DNA from: Labilibaculum euxinicum
Lineage (GTDB): Bacteria; Bacteroidota; Bacteroidia; Bacteroidales; Marinifilaceae
NCBI RefSeq assembly: GCF_009795715.1
Contig: NZ_WTCR01000011.1
Coordinates: 1 to 64,000, forward strand
Length of the DNA stretch: 64,000 bases
Reading direction: 5' to 3'
The notes under the pieces were generated by a model. That model was given only the letters and a program-made list of their open reading frames with translations. It ran no database searches and was not told the origin of the DNA. Both the position numbers and the translations under genes were made by a program. Shown here piece by piece: positions 44,152-53,830 of this stretch. Every line of letters begins with the position of its first letter. Position 1 is the stretch's first letter.

Positions 44152-44763
44152 TCAATAATGAAAGCGCATGATAGCCGGCAGATCTTCCGGGATATTTTCA
44201 ATTTGATTTTCCATTAAATTCAGCTCGGTGAGTTGATGGCTTTTAAGCAGATGAAAGGGAAATGACTTTATGCAATTGTTTTCCAAATAAATGTTGGTGA
44301 TGGATGCTGAGTGCAAAAGCTGTTCCAGTCCTTCAGAAATTTCATTGTTCGTAAAATCAATTAGTTCCAGTTTAGGACAGGTACTAAGAGCCGAAGGCAC
44401 AACAGTAAAGCTATTGTTACCCAAATATAATTTTTGAAGATTTGGCATTTCAGTAATTGACTGAGGCAGTGAACTGATCTGGTTCCGACGAATATCCAGA
44501 CATCGTAAACTCTTTAAGTCTGCGATTTCCTCCGGAATTGATTCAAGCCCATTTTCCTGAATGTCTAAAAATTCCAGGTGTTTCAATTTAAAAAGTGCAG
44601 CAGGCCACTTGCCTTTCAAATTCTTTTTCGAAATATTTAAACGGGTAACCTGAGCCAATTCATTCAACTGATAGCCTTTTATCAACCAAGTAACTTTCTC
44701 TACTTGTTTTATTTTCCACTTTAGCTGAGCATTCAACTCTTCAATTATAAGTAAGTCTCCCAT
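44152..44763 (-). CDS. Short leucine-rich-repeat protein
   Basis: A 203-aa protein without signal peptide, with about six LRRs of 22-23 residues from about residue 38. Examples are LEFLDIQENGLESIPEEIADL, LRCLDIRRNQISSLPQSIT and LQKLYLGNNSFTVVPSAL. It is probably a cytoplasmic protein-interaction scaffold with unknown partners. Its stop lies 18 nt from the mnmE remnant, on the opposite strand. Confidence 0.85.
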   Translation of the reverse strand: MGDLLIIEELNAQLKWKIKQVEKVTWLIKGYQLNELAQVTRLNISKKNLKGKWPAALFKLKHLEFLDIQENGLESIPEEIADLKSLRCLDIRRNQISSLPQSITEMPNLQKLYLGNNSFTVVPSALSTCPKLELIDFTNNEISEGLEQLLHSASITNIYLENNCIKSFPFHLLKSHQLTELNLMENQIENIPEDLPAIMRFHY

Positions 44764-44887
44764 CGATAATATTTCTTACTGTTTATTTGTGCTGCACAAG
44801 CAACGTAAACTTACTATTTATACCAAACAAAAAGAAATGCGCCAATGTCTTGTTTCACCAGCTCCCAACACTTTTTTCCTGCAATAA

Positions 44888-44917
44888 AAAAAATCCCCCA
44901 ATACATGGAGGATTTGT
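44888..44917 (-). terminator. Terminator downstream of the DUF6261-like gene
   Basis: On the minus strand AAATCCTCC pairs with GGGGGATTT around a 7-nt loop, followed by a T8 run. It lies about 150 nt after the stop at 45070. Confidence 0.7.
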
Positions 44918-45069
44918 CTGTTAGATAGATATCGGCTTACAAATTAAATTAAGCTATAATAAATATTTCCAAAAATGATTGTATTTTTAGAAACAAGCCG
45001 GGGCCCTCAATTCCCATTTTAAACTTTAGGCGGTTTACAGGAGAATTTAAGGAGCCTCTGCTTTTTTTA

Positions 45070-45801
45070 TTAAGCCTCTGTTACTTCTGCAGCATTCGCA
45101 TTTTTGGTTTTTCTTGAGCGGGCCACTGTCAGGTATTTTTGATTGCATTCGTTAATGAACTTTGCTATCGCATTGTATTTTTCGTTCGGAGCAATACGAT
45201 TAAGCACCTCTATGGCCTCAAACAACTCTTCGCAGGCAAGTCGTGCACTTTTATATATTTCCTGCGTGTCGTAATCTATTTCCTCATTTTTTGCAATGCT
45301 CTTTTCCTCGCTTTGTTGATTAAAGGCATTGTTGTCCTCCAGCATTTCACTGTACCATGAAGCCGCTTCCAATTGAAGTATCAATGCCTGATTTTCGGAC
45401 TGATTCAACTCCTTAAGCAAACTTGCCATTTTTGCAGACTGAATTTTATAACCTCTGCTGTACAAACTCCAATTGTGAGTTCTAATAATTCTGCAGATTT
45501 GTTCCGCCGCATTTGCAATGGCTTCGTCCCTGCGATGCGTCGATGCCTCCATAAAATTTCTAAAAGCGACGAATGATTCATCTCTTCTGTTATCCAATTG
45601 ACGGATGCGTTCGGTAAACCCGCTGGCCGTGGTTCTATTGGCTGCGGCAAGCGCCTCTCCTACCTTGTTGTTTAGCTTTTCTACCGGACTGGTGATTTGC
45701 AAACCTTCCAGATCTGCACCTATTAGGTAAGTGATAATTTCGTTGAAATAGCCTAACAATTCGTTAAGCCGCAACAAACTAAAATACATTTTTTTTATCA
45801 T
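45070..45801 (-). CDS. DUF6261-like helical protein
   Basis: A 243-aa, mainly helical cytoplasmic protein. It has LRLNELLGYFNEIITYLIG near the N-terminus and an Arg-rich central helix (RIRQLDNRRDESFVAF). A charged C-terminus (RKTKNANAAEVTEA) resembles Bacteroidota DUF6261 proteins. Function is unknown. A degenerate repeat field lies directly upstream. Confidence 0.6.
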   Translation of the reverse strand: MIKKMYFSLLRLNELLGYFNEIITYLIGADLEGLQITSPVEKLNNKVGEALAAANRTTASGFTERIRQLDNRRDESFVAFRNFMEASTHRRDEAIANAAEQICRIIRTHNWSLYSRGYKIQSAKMASLLKELNQSENQALILQLEAASWYSEMLEDNNAFNQQSEEKSIAKNEEIDYDTQEIYKSARLACEELFEAIEVLNRIAPNEKYNAIAKFINECNQKYLTVARSRKTKNANAAEVTEA

Positions 45802-45989
45802 TTCTTAATTTTTACATGAATAAAACAGCGATATCTATTTAACTGAAGCATAAATATATGCTATTTTATTTTAGTAAGCATAAAAAAAATTACTTTTTAA
45901 CAAAAATTCACTAAACACCTCTCCTAACTCTCCATTATTTGCCTATCTGCACGAGCCCACACTCCCTTTTAATGACTGAATGACAGGCT

Positions 45990-46230
45990 GCACAAACTCA
46001 GATGCTGTTTTTGCGGCCAAATTGCCACCTGTATGAATGCGGACAGCCTTTTTATGGCTCAAAGGCCAGCTGCAGCGGTTTGCAGCCTTGTTTTACCACT
46101 AAAAACGATACTGTAGTTCCGCAGGTACCTGTTTTGCCGCTAAAAGGCTGTCTGCAGCTTTTCAGAAGCCCTCTTTGCACATGAACGGGAGTCTGCACGC
46201 ATCCTGTTCCTTACGGAACAGCCTGTTTGC
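45990..46230. repeat. Degenerate tandem repeats of about 40-45 bp
   Basis: Successive units share the pattern TGTTTT-CC-CTAAAA-G-CTG-CTGCAG...GCC, for example TGTTTTGCCGCTAAAAGGC (46130) and TTGTTTTACCACTAAAAACG (46091). Local GC is well above the surroundings. A 60-codon plus-strand frame (46002-46184) crosses the units, but its translation shows only the repeat and no protein family. Confidence 0.5.
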
Positions 46231-46599
46231 AGGGATTTGGAGGTGAGTGCCGGTAAAGTGAGACCAGACAGGTCTGATCAACTGATTGTATTTCGCTTTG
46301 GGTTGGGTGATAGGATAAAGAATGCTGAACTCCCTGCCCTCAGATTATAAATCTACGGAGCTGGTTTGTATCTAAGTTGAAGAAATCGACATTTCGAGTG
46401 ACCTCACGAGTGCCTTCGGTTTGAACTGTCCGGAAATTCCGGATAGTTGCACCTTCCTGCAACTCATCAGCTTTAAATATATTTTTAAGAGGTTCGTTGA
46501 CTGTACGCACTTAAAATACTTTAATATTGGTGTTTGGGCTTAATTGTTTGAAAATTTGCGCCACATTGGTTTTTACATCATTGGTGACAAATACTTTTG
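46231..46599. other. Intergenic region with two hairpins
   Basis: It contains the perfect 7-1-7 palindrome TCCGGAAATTCCGGA (46429-46443) followed at once by GTTGCA-CCTTCC-TGCAAC (46446-46463). Near 46520-46599 a minus-strand frame reads TKVFVTNDVKTNVAQIFKQL and stops, which looks like the tail of a lost gene. Nothing else was recognised. Confidence 0.4.
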
Positions 46600-46971
46600 T
46601 TAATCATCATACTTATAAAAACTGCCCGAACCATAGGCATTGATTTCAATAATACCTTCGTCCCCATATCCAGCATAGCCATAATAGGAAGTGAAAGTCA
46701 GATAATAATCTGTTCCATTGATTTCATATAAATCACCGGGTCCGTCTGAGATCGTAATTTCGTATCTGCCAGCCTTTAAAGAAGATTTTGTGAAAATACA
46801 ATCAATTGATTGACCTTGTTCATCCAAAGTTCCATAATCTAAATCAATTTTTTGATATATATCATCAATGCTATACTCATCCATTTTGGTCTTATTAGAA
46901 GATGGTAGAGTAGATCCTGTAAATAGGAATAGTATTGATACGGAAAAAACAAGTAATCTTAAAGTTTTCAT
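46600..46971 (-). CDS. Small secreted protein of unknown function
   Basis: A 123-aa protein with an N-terminal hydrophobic signal (LRLLVFSVSILFLFTGSTL). A soluble domain rich in Tyr and Gly follows (TFTSYYGYAGYGDEGIIEI). No cysteine follows the signal in lipobox position. No family was recognised. It lies 7 nt after the 46979 gene and may be co-transcribed with it. Confidence 0.55.
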   Translation of the reverse strand: MKTLRLLVFSVSILFLFTGSTLPSSNKTKMDEYSIDDIYQKIDLDYGTLDEQGQSIDCIFTKSSLKAGRYEITISDGPGDLYEINGTDYYLTFTSYYGYAGYGDEGIIEINAYGSGSFYKYDD

Positions 46972-46978
46972 TTTTGCT

Positions 46979-47227
46979 TTAATCTAAATTTTTAAAACGA
47001 ATTATTCCATTACCAAGGTTTTCGAAAAGATGATGATATCGCCCCTTGCTTAGCATTGTTCTTAATTCTATTTGTTCTACTAGTGTAATGTTTCCTTCTC
47101 GGATAGGGAAAAGATTCCGCTTCTCAATAAACTCTGCGATTTCATCGAAAGAAGCTTGCCGGCCAGGAAAAGAAATTAAAGCTACTACCATGGTTTCGTG
47201 AAGTGACAAGAGGTTCTTTCTGTTCAT
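46979..47227 (-). CDS. Small winged-helix-like (HARE-HTH-like) protein
   Basis: An 82-aa protein. LLSLHETMVVALISFPGRQASFDEIAE and YHHLFENLGNGIIRFKNLD give a helix-turn-helix-wing pattern similar to HARE-HTH and related domains often found beside restriction systems. No wider similarity was recognised. It lies downstream of hsdS, separated by a 59-nt gap holding a CTGTCAG/CTGACAG hairpin. Confidence 0.5.
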   Translation of the reverse strand: MNRKNLLSLHETMVVALISFPGRQASFDEIAEFIEKRNLFPIREGNITLVEQIELRTMLSKGRYHHLFENLGNGIIRFKNLD

Positions 47228-47286
47228 TTTTGTAGTTTCTGAAACGCTGTCAGGGCAAGCGGAGCTTGACTCTGACAGGTTTTTGT

Positions 47287-48594
47287 TTATTGGTTTGTTT
47301 TGTATTCCCCGGCTGGCTCTGCGACCATAGCCAAGTTACTCAGTTTAGCCTCTGCCTCTTTTACAGTAACCTGACCATTCATTAACATGGGTAAAAGCCA
47401 ATCGCGTAACCCAACTAATTCTTTATTCTGAAAAGCATTGATATTTATCTTTTCGTACGTAGGGTTTGCCAACTCATAGTATTTATCAAGAATCTCCTTA
47501 GAAGGTAAAATCATTAAGGTTTTATCAACAGTTTGCTTGTTAATATGAGGTTGCTGAGCACCCGTTCTCAATGACATATATTTGGGAACCTCATTACAAA
47601 TAAGTGGATAGCTATAACTGCTTTTAATTTTTTCAGTTTCATATACACCAACAACAGATTGGTTGGCACATGCATCAATTGCCAATATTGAGGGACGAAT
47701 GTGTCGTGTAATGGATAATGTAACAGTACCTTTAGGCATCAACTTAGTTGCAGAATTTATGATTGCGTCCTTAGTAATTTTCAACTCTGAAGTAATAATT
47801 GGGAAATTTGCAATTTCGCCTGAATTTAACCATTGAAATTCTCCATTTTCCCAGTATTGCTTATTCTTAGTTGACGGTGTACCACCAAGTGATGTTTTCA
47901 AAATACTACCTAAAAATCCAACCTCCCATCCCACAGGAATTTCTCGTTTGAGATCTTGATTAAAAACCATTTTACCACCTGATGATTTGTAGGGTTTTCC
48001 GTTTTCATCGGGGAAATCGAACTGTACAAACCAATAGTCGTAAAGCAATTTTGCCATGCTCTCTAATTCGGTGTTGATGCGGTTGTTGAGTTCGATTTTA
48101 GAGTTAATTAAATCTATAAGATTTGCTTTTTTTCTATGATTTTCAACAAAGCTAATTAGCAGTTTTTGAATTGCTTCTTTGGTTAATGCATTTCTTGTTC
48201 CACCGACTTTGCAGATGGTTAATAAATGTTTCTTTAAAAACTGTAAATAACAAAGTACATAGTATGCATCCTTTTTATCTTCACATCTTATAATAGCAAC
48301 ATGTTGATTTACTCTAGCAGGCAAAATCTCTTCAGGAACCATACAAGCTCTTGCAATTGAATCACCTGTAATATTTAAAAGGATGTCATTTTCTTGTACA
48401 GTTACATTATTAAGTAGTTCTGCTTGATCATTATCAATGAATGCAAGACCTTTCTTTAAAAATTTAAAATCATGTACATTTTGACTTCTTATTAAAGAAA
48501 TACCTTCGGTTTTATATGCTTTATTGCCTCCCCTAGGAGTGGCACCACTTCCAATTTTAACAGTAACATCTACTAATGATTCAACTCTACTCAT
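47287..48594 (-). CDS. hsdS: Type I restriction-modification specificity subunit
   Basis: A 435-aa DNA-recognition subunit with two target-recognition domains. TRD1 starts near VKIGSGATPRGGNKAYKTEG. TRD2 starts near IPVGWEVGFLGSILKTSLGG. Each is followed by a conserved helical spacer (LIDLINSKIELNNRINTELESMAKLLYDYWFVQFDFPD; and the C-terminal KELVGLRDWLLPMLMNGQV). It sets the bipartite target sequence for both methylation and cleavage. It overlaps hsdM by 8 nt, indicating translational coupling. Confidence 0.93.
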   Translation of the reverse strand: MSRVESLVDVTVKIGSGATPRGGNKAYKTEGISLIRSQNVHDFKFLKKGLAFIDNDQAELLNNVTVQENDILLNITGDSIARACMVPEEILPARVNQHVAIIRCEDKKDAYYVLCYLQFLKKHLLTICKVGGTRNALTKEAIQKLLISFVENHRKKANLIDLINSKIELNNRINTELESMAKLLYDYWFVQFDFPDENGKPYKSSGGKMVFNQDLKREIPVGWEVGFLGSILKTSLGGTPSTKNKQYWENGEFQWLNSGEIANFPIITSELKITKDAIINSATKLMPKGTVTLSITRHIRPSILAIDACANQSVVGVYETEKIKSSYSYPLICNEVPKYMSLRTGAQQPHINKQTVDKTLMILPSKEILDKYYELANPTYEKININAFQNKELVGLRDWLLPMLMNGQVTVKEAEAKLSNLAMVAEPAGEYKTNQ

Positions 48595-50212
48595 ACCTTA
48601 CCCCCTCCAAATTCTTTTGAATTGCTGATTCCAAATCTTTAGACTCTACAAACAAGCTATTCAAATTTGTTTTGTAGCTATCCATTTTAACTTCGAACTC
48701 ATCATGGGTGATATCGGTGTATTCGATTTTCACTTCGAAGTATTGACCAGCACTAAAGGAGTAGTTTTTTGACTTAATATCCTCGTAAGAGAGTACCACC
48801 GAAAAGTCGTCGATTGCTTGTTTGCTATTGAAAGCGTTGATAATTCGTTGTTCCTCTTTTCCAGATAAAAGCGTTTTTTGGTTTTTGCCTTCCTTTACGG
48901 TTGTGCCTAGTTTTGAGGCATCGATGAGTACAATCTCCTCTTTGTTCTGTTTGTCTATAAAGAGAATGGATACGTTGGTGCCGGTAGTTGCAAAAATATT
49001 GCTGGGCATGGAAACGACACCTGCCAGCATTTTGCTGTCGACCAATTTCTGGCGTATCTGCTTATCGATACCCGATTGTGCGGTGATGAATCCTGTTGGC
49101 ACTACAATAGCAGCCTTTCCCTTTTTGGTGAGCGAGTGCATGATGTGCTGAATGAACAAGAGGTAAATTGCCATTTTGTCTTTTGCAGCTTTAGGCACAT
49201 TGGGCAAACCGGCAAAAAAGCGTTCGGTGTTTTCCTTGCAATCGAGCTCGTCGCGGTAATCACTAAAGTCCAATTTAAAAGGGGGATTGGAAACAATATA
49301 ATCGAAGTTTTGCAAACTGCCATTCTCCTGCTTGTGGTAGGGATGCAATATGGTATTTCCCTCGATGATGTTTTGAATGGAATGCACCAGATTGTTCAAG
49401 ATCAGGTTTAATCGTAATAAATTCGACGATTTTTGAGAGATATCCTGAGAGTAAATGGTGCATTTGTCCTCGCCAATGGCGTGGGCCAAATTCATTAAGA
49501 GGGTTCCCGAACCTGCTGAAGGATCGTAACGGGTCACGTTCTGTACTTCTTCATCAACTAAAATAGCGGCCATTATTTTTGCTACAGCATGGGGGGTGTA
49601 GTACTCGGCATATTTTCCGCCCGAGTCGTTGTTGTAGTCTTTAATCAAGTATTCGAAAATGGTGGCGAAAAAATCGTATTTCTCATCGAAAATGCGTTCG
49701 AAGCTGAAGTTGATGAGCTTGTTGATGATTGCCTTGCAGAAATCATTGCGTTTGGACTCATCGTTGATGTACTCGCTGAACTGGCCAAATAGTTTTACTT
49801 TGGCTCCGCCTTCGGTTTTTACCGAGAAAATATCGTTGTTGGTGATGGCGATATCGCGCAGGGTATCGTCGAAGGTTTTGGCAAAATCGTTCTCGTTCTG
49901 TTTTCCGAACAGGTGAGAGACAAAATGATGCGGTTTTAGTTGTGCTGTATCGGCTCCCAAATGCATTAAGAGCATTTCGTAATCATTTTCGGAATAGGCT
50001 TTCAGGGCTTCCTGCCAATTGTCGGCTTTTGCTAATGTTTCATCGATCTGTTTGGCTTGCCAGGCGAACTTGTCGTTCATGAATTTGTAGAGAAAAACCT
50101 GTGTGATGATTTTAAACTCATTTCCATCGTTCCCCAATCCGTAATTGGCACATATTGCTTTCAGCTCATCGATGAGTTGTTTGGTTTTTGCTTCAAATTC
50201 TGATGTCGTCAT
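48587..50212 (-). CDS. hsdM: Type I restriction-modification N6-adenine methyltransferase subunit
   Basis: A 541-aa protein from the ATG at 50210-50212 (MTTSEFEAKTKQLIDELKAI). An in-frame upstream ATG at 50293 would add 27 residues that read through an interspersed repeat. The N-terminal HsdM_N helical domain is followed by the SAM-binding fold, with motif I YDPSAGSGTLLMN (about residue 230) and catalytic NPPF in DYIVSNPPFKLDF (about residue 310). It methylates adenine in the HsdS-defined site. Confidence 0.95.
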   Translation of the reverse strand: MTTSEFEAKTKQLIDELKAICANYGLGNDGNEFKIITQVFLYKFMNDKFAWQAKQIDETLAKADNWQEALKAYSENDYEMLLMHLGADTAQLKPHHFVSHLFGKQNENDFAKTFDDTLRDIAITNNDIFSVKTEGGAKVKLFGQFSEYINDESKRNDFCKAIINKLINFSFERIFDEKYDFFATIFEYLIKDYNNDSGGKYAEYYTPHAVAKIMAAILVDEEVQNVTRYDPSAGSGTLLMNLAHAIGEDKCTIYSQDISQKSSNLLRLNLILNNLVHSIQNIIEGNTILHPYHKQENGSLQNFDYIVSNPPFKLDFSDYRDELDCKENTERFFAGLPNVPKAAKDKMAIYLLFIQHIMHSLTKKGKAAIVVPTGFITAQSGIDKQIRQKLVDSKMLAGVVSMPSNIFATTGTNVSILFIDKQNKEEIVLIDASKLGTTVKEGKNQKTLLSGKEEQRIINAFNSKQAIDDFSVVLSYEDIKSKNYSFSAGQYFEVKIEYTDITHDEFEVKMDSYKTNLNSLFVESKDLESAIQKNLEGVRYE

Positions 50213-50635
50213 TTTTGTTTTTATTGTTTTAAACGCTGTCAGGTTTTGGAAGTTTGGCTTTCTTATTAACAGATTGCCGCGTTCCCGAATCATCGGGACA
50301 GGCTGTACTTCCTCGCAATGACAGGTTGTTTTTAATTTTATTGTAATAAATTGGCGCTTCGCCCAAACCAGACTTCATTTTTTGGCTTAATCCAAAAAAC
50401 GAAGCAAAAAAGATCAAGGCTGAGGCACTCAGTGACCCATTACCTTTTGAAGTCTGAAAAAAATAATTATCTCCCTCGTTCCTCGTCCGAAGAAATTTTT
50501 TCCTTTACGACTTCTTCAAGTATGGGTTCCCCACTTGCGTTGCCAATGCCGGTGGGAGCAATGTTTTGCATTCTTTTTATTTATTTAACGCTGTCAGGTC
50601 TGAAAAAGACGCTGACAGGTTATTTTGATTGTTTA
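50213..50635. repeat. Repeat-rich gap between hsdR and hsdM
   Basis: About 420 bases with no gene. Two copies of ACGCTGTCAGG (50233-50243, 50588-50598) occur, the second forming a hairpin with GACGCTGACAGG (50608-50619). A third copy with the same hairpin lies after hsdS (47244-47279). Around 50276-50330 there is a TCCCGA-ATCA-TCGGGA hairpin followed by CTTCCTCGCAATGACAGG, a form of short dispersed repeat seen in many genomes. Confidence 0.6.
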
Positions 50636-53600
50636 TTAATGAGCTGTTCGGCCGTGGAATTCGTCCATGTATTCCTTTACCACCAAATGGTTGATGTATT
50701 TGGCGCCTTCGGCATCTAATGTGATCTTGTTCTTCTTCATAAACTGATCTAATAACAATTTGACCATCATTGAATTGAAATAGTTTTCGTTGTTGAGCAG
50801 TTTTGTGTTTTGCAATACAAAATTGTCGGCATCGGTTTTTACTCCATTGAGTGCTTCGAAAATTTGGCTTTCACGTTTGGTGAGGTTTCCTTTTTCGACT
50901 AAACGCTTGTGAATTCGTGCATATTTTTCATCATTGTTGTATTTGGCTTTCAATAGGTTATTTTGTCTGTTGAGCTCAGCTATTTTGGCGAAAATCTTAT
51001 TTAAATCGCCAATGTTTGCCTGCATTTCTTCCTGTGTAATTTCATTTAAGTTCCTTTTCTTAAACAAACGTTCCAGTTCCTCTTTCAGGCTGACAAATTT
51101 AGCATCTTTTTTGTCGAAATTACCTGCCAATGCCTCTCTTGTTTTACGAAGAGTGTCTTTTAATTCATCGGCTAATTTTAATTCATCCTGAGAAATTTTT
51201 GTAAAGGCGAAGATTACGTCCTCTAAGGCAATGTTTAGAAGGTTGGTAGTTTCACCGCTGTTTTCAATGGCCTCTTTCTGGTTGATAAGTGCCAAATGAT
51301 TGCTGGCTTCGCGAGCCAGTATGTTGATTTTCTTAAAATCGAGCTGTTCGAGGATTTCGTAATGTCCTGTTAACCGGATGAGATTGTACAATTCCCGGGC
51401 ATTGTTTAGGGCTTTTGTTATCCCGAGCATCGTTTTTCGATCCTGAATTTTGCTGATCTGTTGAGAGAAAATTTCGGCATTTTGAGTATCGAATTTAAAC
51501 AGGGTTTCTTTGATGTTCAGGATTTCTTCCTCTATTTCCTCTTTGGATTTAAAGAGATCGGAATAGTGCTGCATTTCGTCGCCCAATTCTTCCTGCAGTT
51601 CATCGAAATAGGCTTTGTTGGTGGCGTCGAATTCGCTTTTTATATCGGCAAAATCGACCACGTATCCGTACTTGAAGTTTTTGTAGGTTCGGTTGACACG
51701 CGTTAGGGTTTGCAAGAGGTTATGACGTTTTATCACACGACCTAAATACATTTTTTTCAGTCGTTTGGCATCGAACCCTGTTAACAGCATGTTGTAGACA
51801 AAAAGGAAATCAAATTTCCCCTCTTTGAATTCTTCCACCTGAGTTTTGCGTTCATCTTTGGTTCCTATATCGTGCAATATCAGCGCTGCAGTTTTTACTT
51901 TCTCTTTCTGTTTTTTCTTTGTTGCATAGGTAACGATTGATTCTGCCGCCATGTCGAATTCTTCAATTCTTTCATCCGCTTGAGCGTATTTACTGTTGAA
52001 AATCTCAAACATCATTTTTGCCTGATCGGAAGAATCACAAACCACCATACCACCTATGGTTGGATCATCGAAAGTGTGCCGTGCTTTTTCGAAATCGCTG
52101 ATGATGTAATCGAGCATAGGCTCTACAAAACGATGATGGGCATAAATTTCCTTTTTAGGAATATCGCCTTCCAGTACTTCAATTTTTTTCAGAGTCTCTT
52201 CCAACAGCAATTTATAGCGGGTTTCAATCTCTTCGCGAATGAGGCGCAGGGTGTACCCATCGGCAATGGATGCGTTGTAATAGTATTTGTGTATGTAGTT
52301 GCCAAAAAGGGCTTTGGAGTTGTAATCATCGCCCAATAGGGGTGTGCCTGTTAATCCTATTTTAATTGCCTTTTCGTCGGAGTCCTTCAGGTTTGCCAAG
52401 AAACTTCCTTTAGGGTTATAGCTTCGGTGCACCTCGTCGAGGAAGTAAATGCGCTGTACGTTTACGTTGTAATCGCTGTTGCGGACTACTGCCGGATCAT
52501 CTTTGAACTTTTGAATGTTGACCACCGTAATTTCAGCTTTTCCCGAGTTGTTGTGAATGACTGCGGTTGATTTGATGTCGCGGGCAAATTCTTCTCTGGA
52601 ATTTACATTGTGAACAATTAAACCTCTGCTTCGGAATTCGAGGCCAGCTTGAATCAGCAAATCGAGACGATCGACAATAAAATAGAACTTGGGAACAATT
52701 CCTTTCTTTTGATAATAATCAGTCAAATGCTTCACATTGTAAAAAGCCAAAGCCGTTTTTCCACTTCCCTGTGTGTGCCAAATGATTCCTTTTCGAATGC
52801 CATCGTTCAATTTGTTTTCGATGGCTTTGGTCGCAAAGATTTGAGGATAGCGCATGATGTGCTTTTCCAATCCTGTTTTTTCTTTTACGTAGGTAATGGC
52901 ATATTTTAAAATAAAGGCCAGACGATCGTGACTAAAAAGTGAAGTACAGATACGATTGGTTGGTGCGCCTGAATCTTTATTGGTTATAAATTCAGGAGAA
53001 TGCTTTATAATCGCCAGGTTGTTATCCTTTAGAACGAAATTTTCCAATTCATCCTCTTCCTCTTTTAAAAGTTGGCTTAGATCCAGTTGTTCTTCTTCCC
53101 GGAAATAATTGAATATGGGATTGTGATAGGAAGCTGAAGCATAAAAGGCTCCTTCGATGGGTTCCGGTGAAAAATCATCGTACTCCATGTTGTTGGAGAA
53201 GACCATCAATTGAGTGATGTTGACAAATTTTCGAAATTTCTTGTTTTGGAATCGAGTATTAATTCGATCCCGTTCGGCTATTATCCCATCTCTATTATTC
53301 GGCTTTTTCACCTCGATGAATGCTAAAGGCATTCCGTTGATCAGCAAAATAATATCGGGACGGAATTCTTCATCGCCATTTTTATAGGTTAACTCGGTAA
53401 GAACATGAAAGGAGTTGTTGTCGAAATTCTCAAAATCGATGAGTTTGGTTCCCGATTTCGCAATCAGCTTCTCATAAAAAGCATTCCCCAAATCTTCATT
53501 ATCGAGCGTTAAAAGGGTATCCTGATAAAATCGATTGACTTCCTCTTCCTCCAAGTCAGGATTGATACGTTGTATGCTTTCCTTAAATATATCGGTAAAA

Positions 53601-53713
53601 ACATTGGTGCTGTCATCGTATTTTGCTCCTTTCAGGGAAAGGTATTGATATCCTAATCTACACAAGTGCAGTATAGTAGGGATTTTCACCCGAGAGTCTT
53701 CGTTGAACTTCAT
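50636..53713 (-). CDS. hsdR: Type I restriction enzyme endonuclease/translocase subunit
   Basis: A 1025-aa protein. The N-terminal nuclease domain shows the PD-(D/E)xK pattern with Asp120, Glu134 and Lys136 (RPDIILLINGMPLAFIEVKK). The SF2 motor has Walker A HTQGSGKT (about residue 310), DEVH in YFLDEVHRSYN, and later TRVNRTYKNFKYGYVVDF. A C-terminal helical region binds the methylase complex. It cuts unmethylated DNA after ATP-driven translocation. It is the first gene of the R-M-S series and starts after copy 3 of the shared leader element. Confidence 0.96.
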   Translation of the reverse strand: MKFNEDSRVKIPTILHLCRLGYQYLSLKGAKYDDSTNVFTDIFKESIQRINPDLEEEEVNRFYQDTLLTLDNEDLGNAFYEKLIAKSGTKLIDFENFDNNSFHVLTELTYKNGDEEFRPDIILLINGMPLAFIEVKKPNNRDGIIAERDRINTRFQNKKFRKFVNITQLMVFSNNMEYDDFSPEPIEGAFYASASYHNPIFNYFREEEQLDLSQLLKEEEDELENFVLKDNNLAIIKHSPEFITNKDSGAPTNRICTSLFSHDRLAFILKYAITYVKEKTGLEKHIMRYPQIFATKAIENKLNDGIRKGIIWHTQGSGKTALAFYNVKHLTDYYQKKGIVPKFYFIVDRLDLLIQAGLEFRSRGLIVHNVNSREEFARDIKSTAVIHNNSGKAEITVVNIQKFKDDPAVVRNSDYNVNVQRIYFLDEVHRSYNPKGSFLANLKDSDEKAIKIGLTGTPLLGDDYNSKALFGNYIHKYYYNASIADGYTLRLIREEIETRYKLLLEETLKKIEVLEGDIPKKEIYAHHRFVEPMLDYIISDFEKARHTFDDPTIGGMVVCDSSDQAKMMFEIFNSKYAQADERIEEFDMAAESIVTYATKKKQKEKVKTAALILHDIGTKDERKTQVEEFKEGKFDFLFVYNMLLTGFDAKRLKKMYLGRVIKRHNLLQTLTRVNRTYKNFKYGYVVDFADIKSEFDATNKAYFDELQEELGDEMQHYSDLFKSKEEIEEEILNIKETLFKFDTQNAEIFSQQISKIQDRKTMLGITKALNNARELYNLIRLTGHYEILEQLDFKKINILAREASNHLALINQKEAIENSGETTNLLNIALEDVIFAFTKISQDELKLADELKDTLRKTREALAGNFDKKDAKFVSLKEELERLFKKRNLNEITQEEMQANIGDLNKIFAKIAELNRQNNLLKAKYNNDEKYARIHKRLVEKGNLTKRESQIFEALNGVKTDADNFVLQNTKLLNNENYFNSMMVKLLLDQFMKKNKITLDAEGAKYINHLVVKEYMDEFHGRTAH

Positions 53714-53809
53714 ATGATTATAAATTGCTTTTAAGTTGCCAGATGAAACTTAGCTTGCAGGAATCATCATTTCCCAGTATTTTAAAATCACTTTGGTATG
53801 GCCGTTTCA
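53714..53809 (-). repeat. Shared leader element, copy 3
   Basis: ATGAAACGGCC, a variable region, AAGTTTCAT, CTGGCAA and GCAATTTATAATCAT directly before the hsdR ATG. It has the same order of blocks as copies 1 and 2, but a more diverged middle. Confidence 0.65.
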
Positions 53810-53830
53810 TATATTGTTTCTGTTGTTTTA

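Noticed and set aside
46002-46184. 60-aa plus-strand ORF
   Set aside because: It only translates the degenerate tandem repeats; no family or initiation signal.
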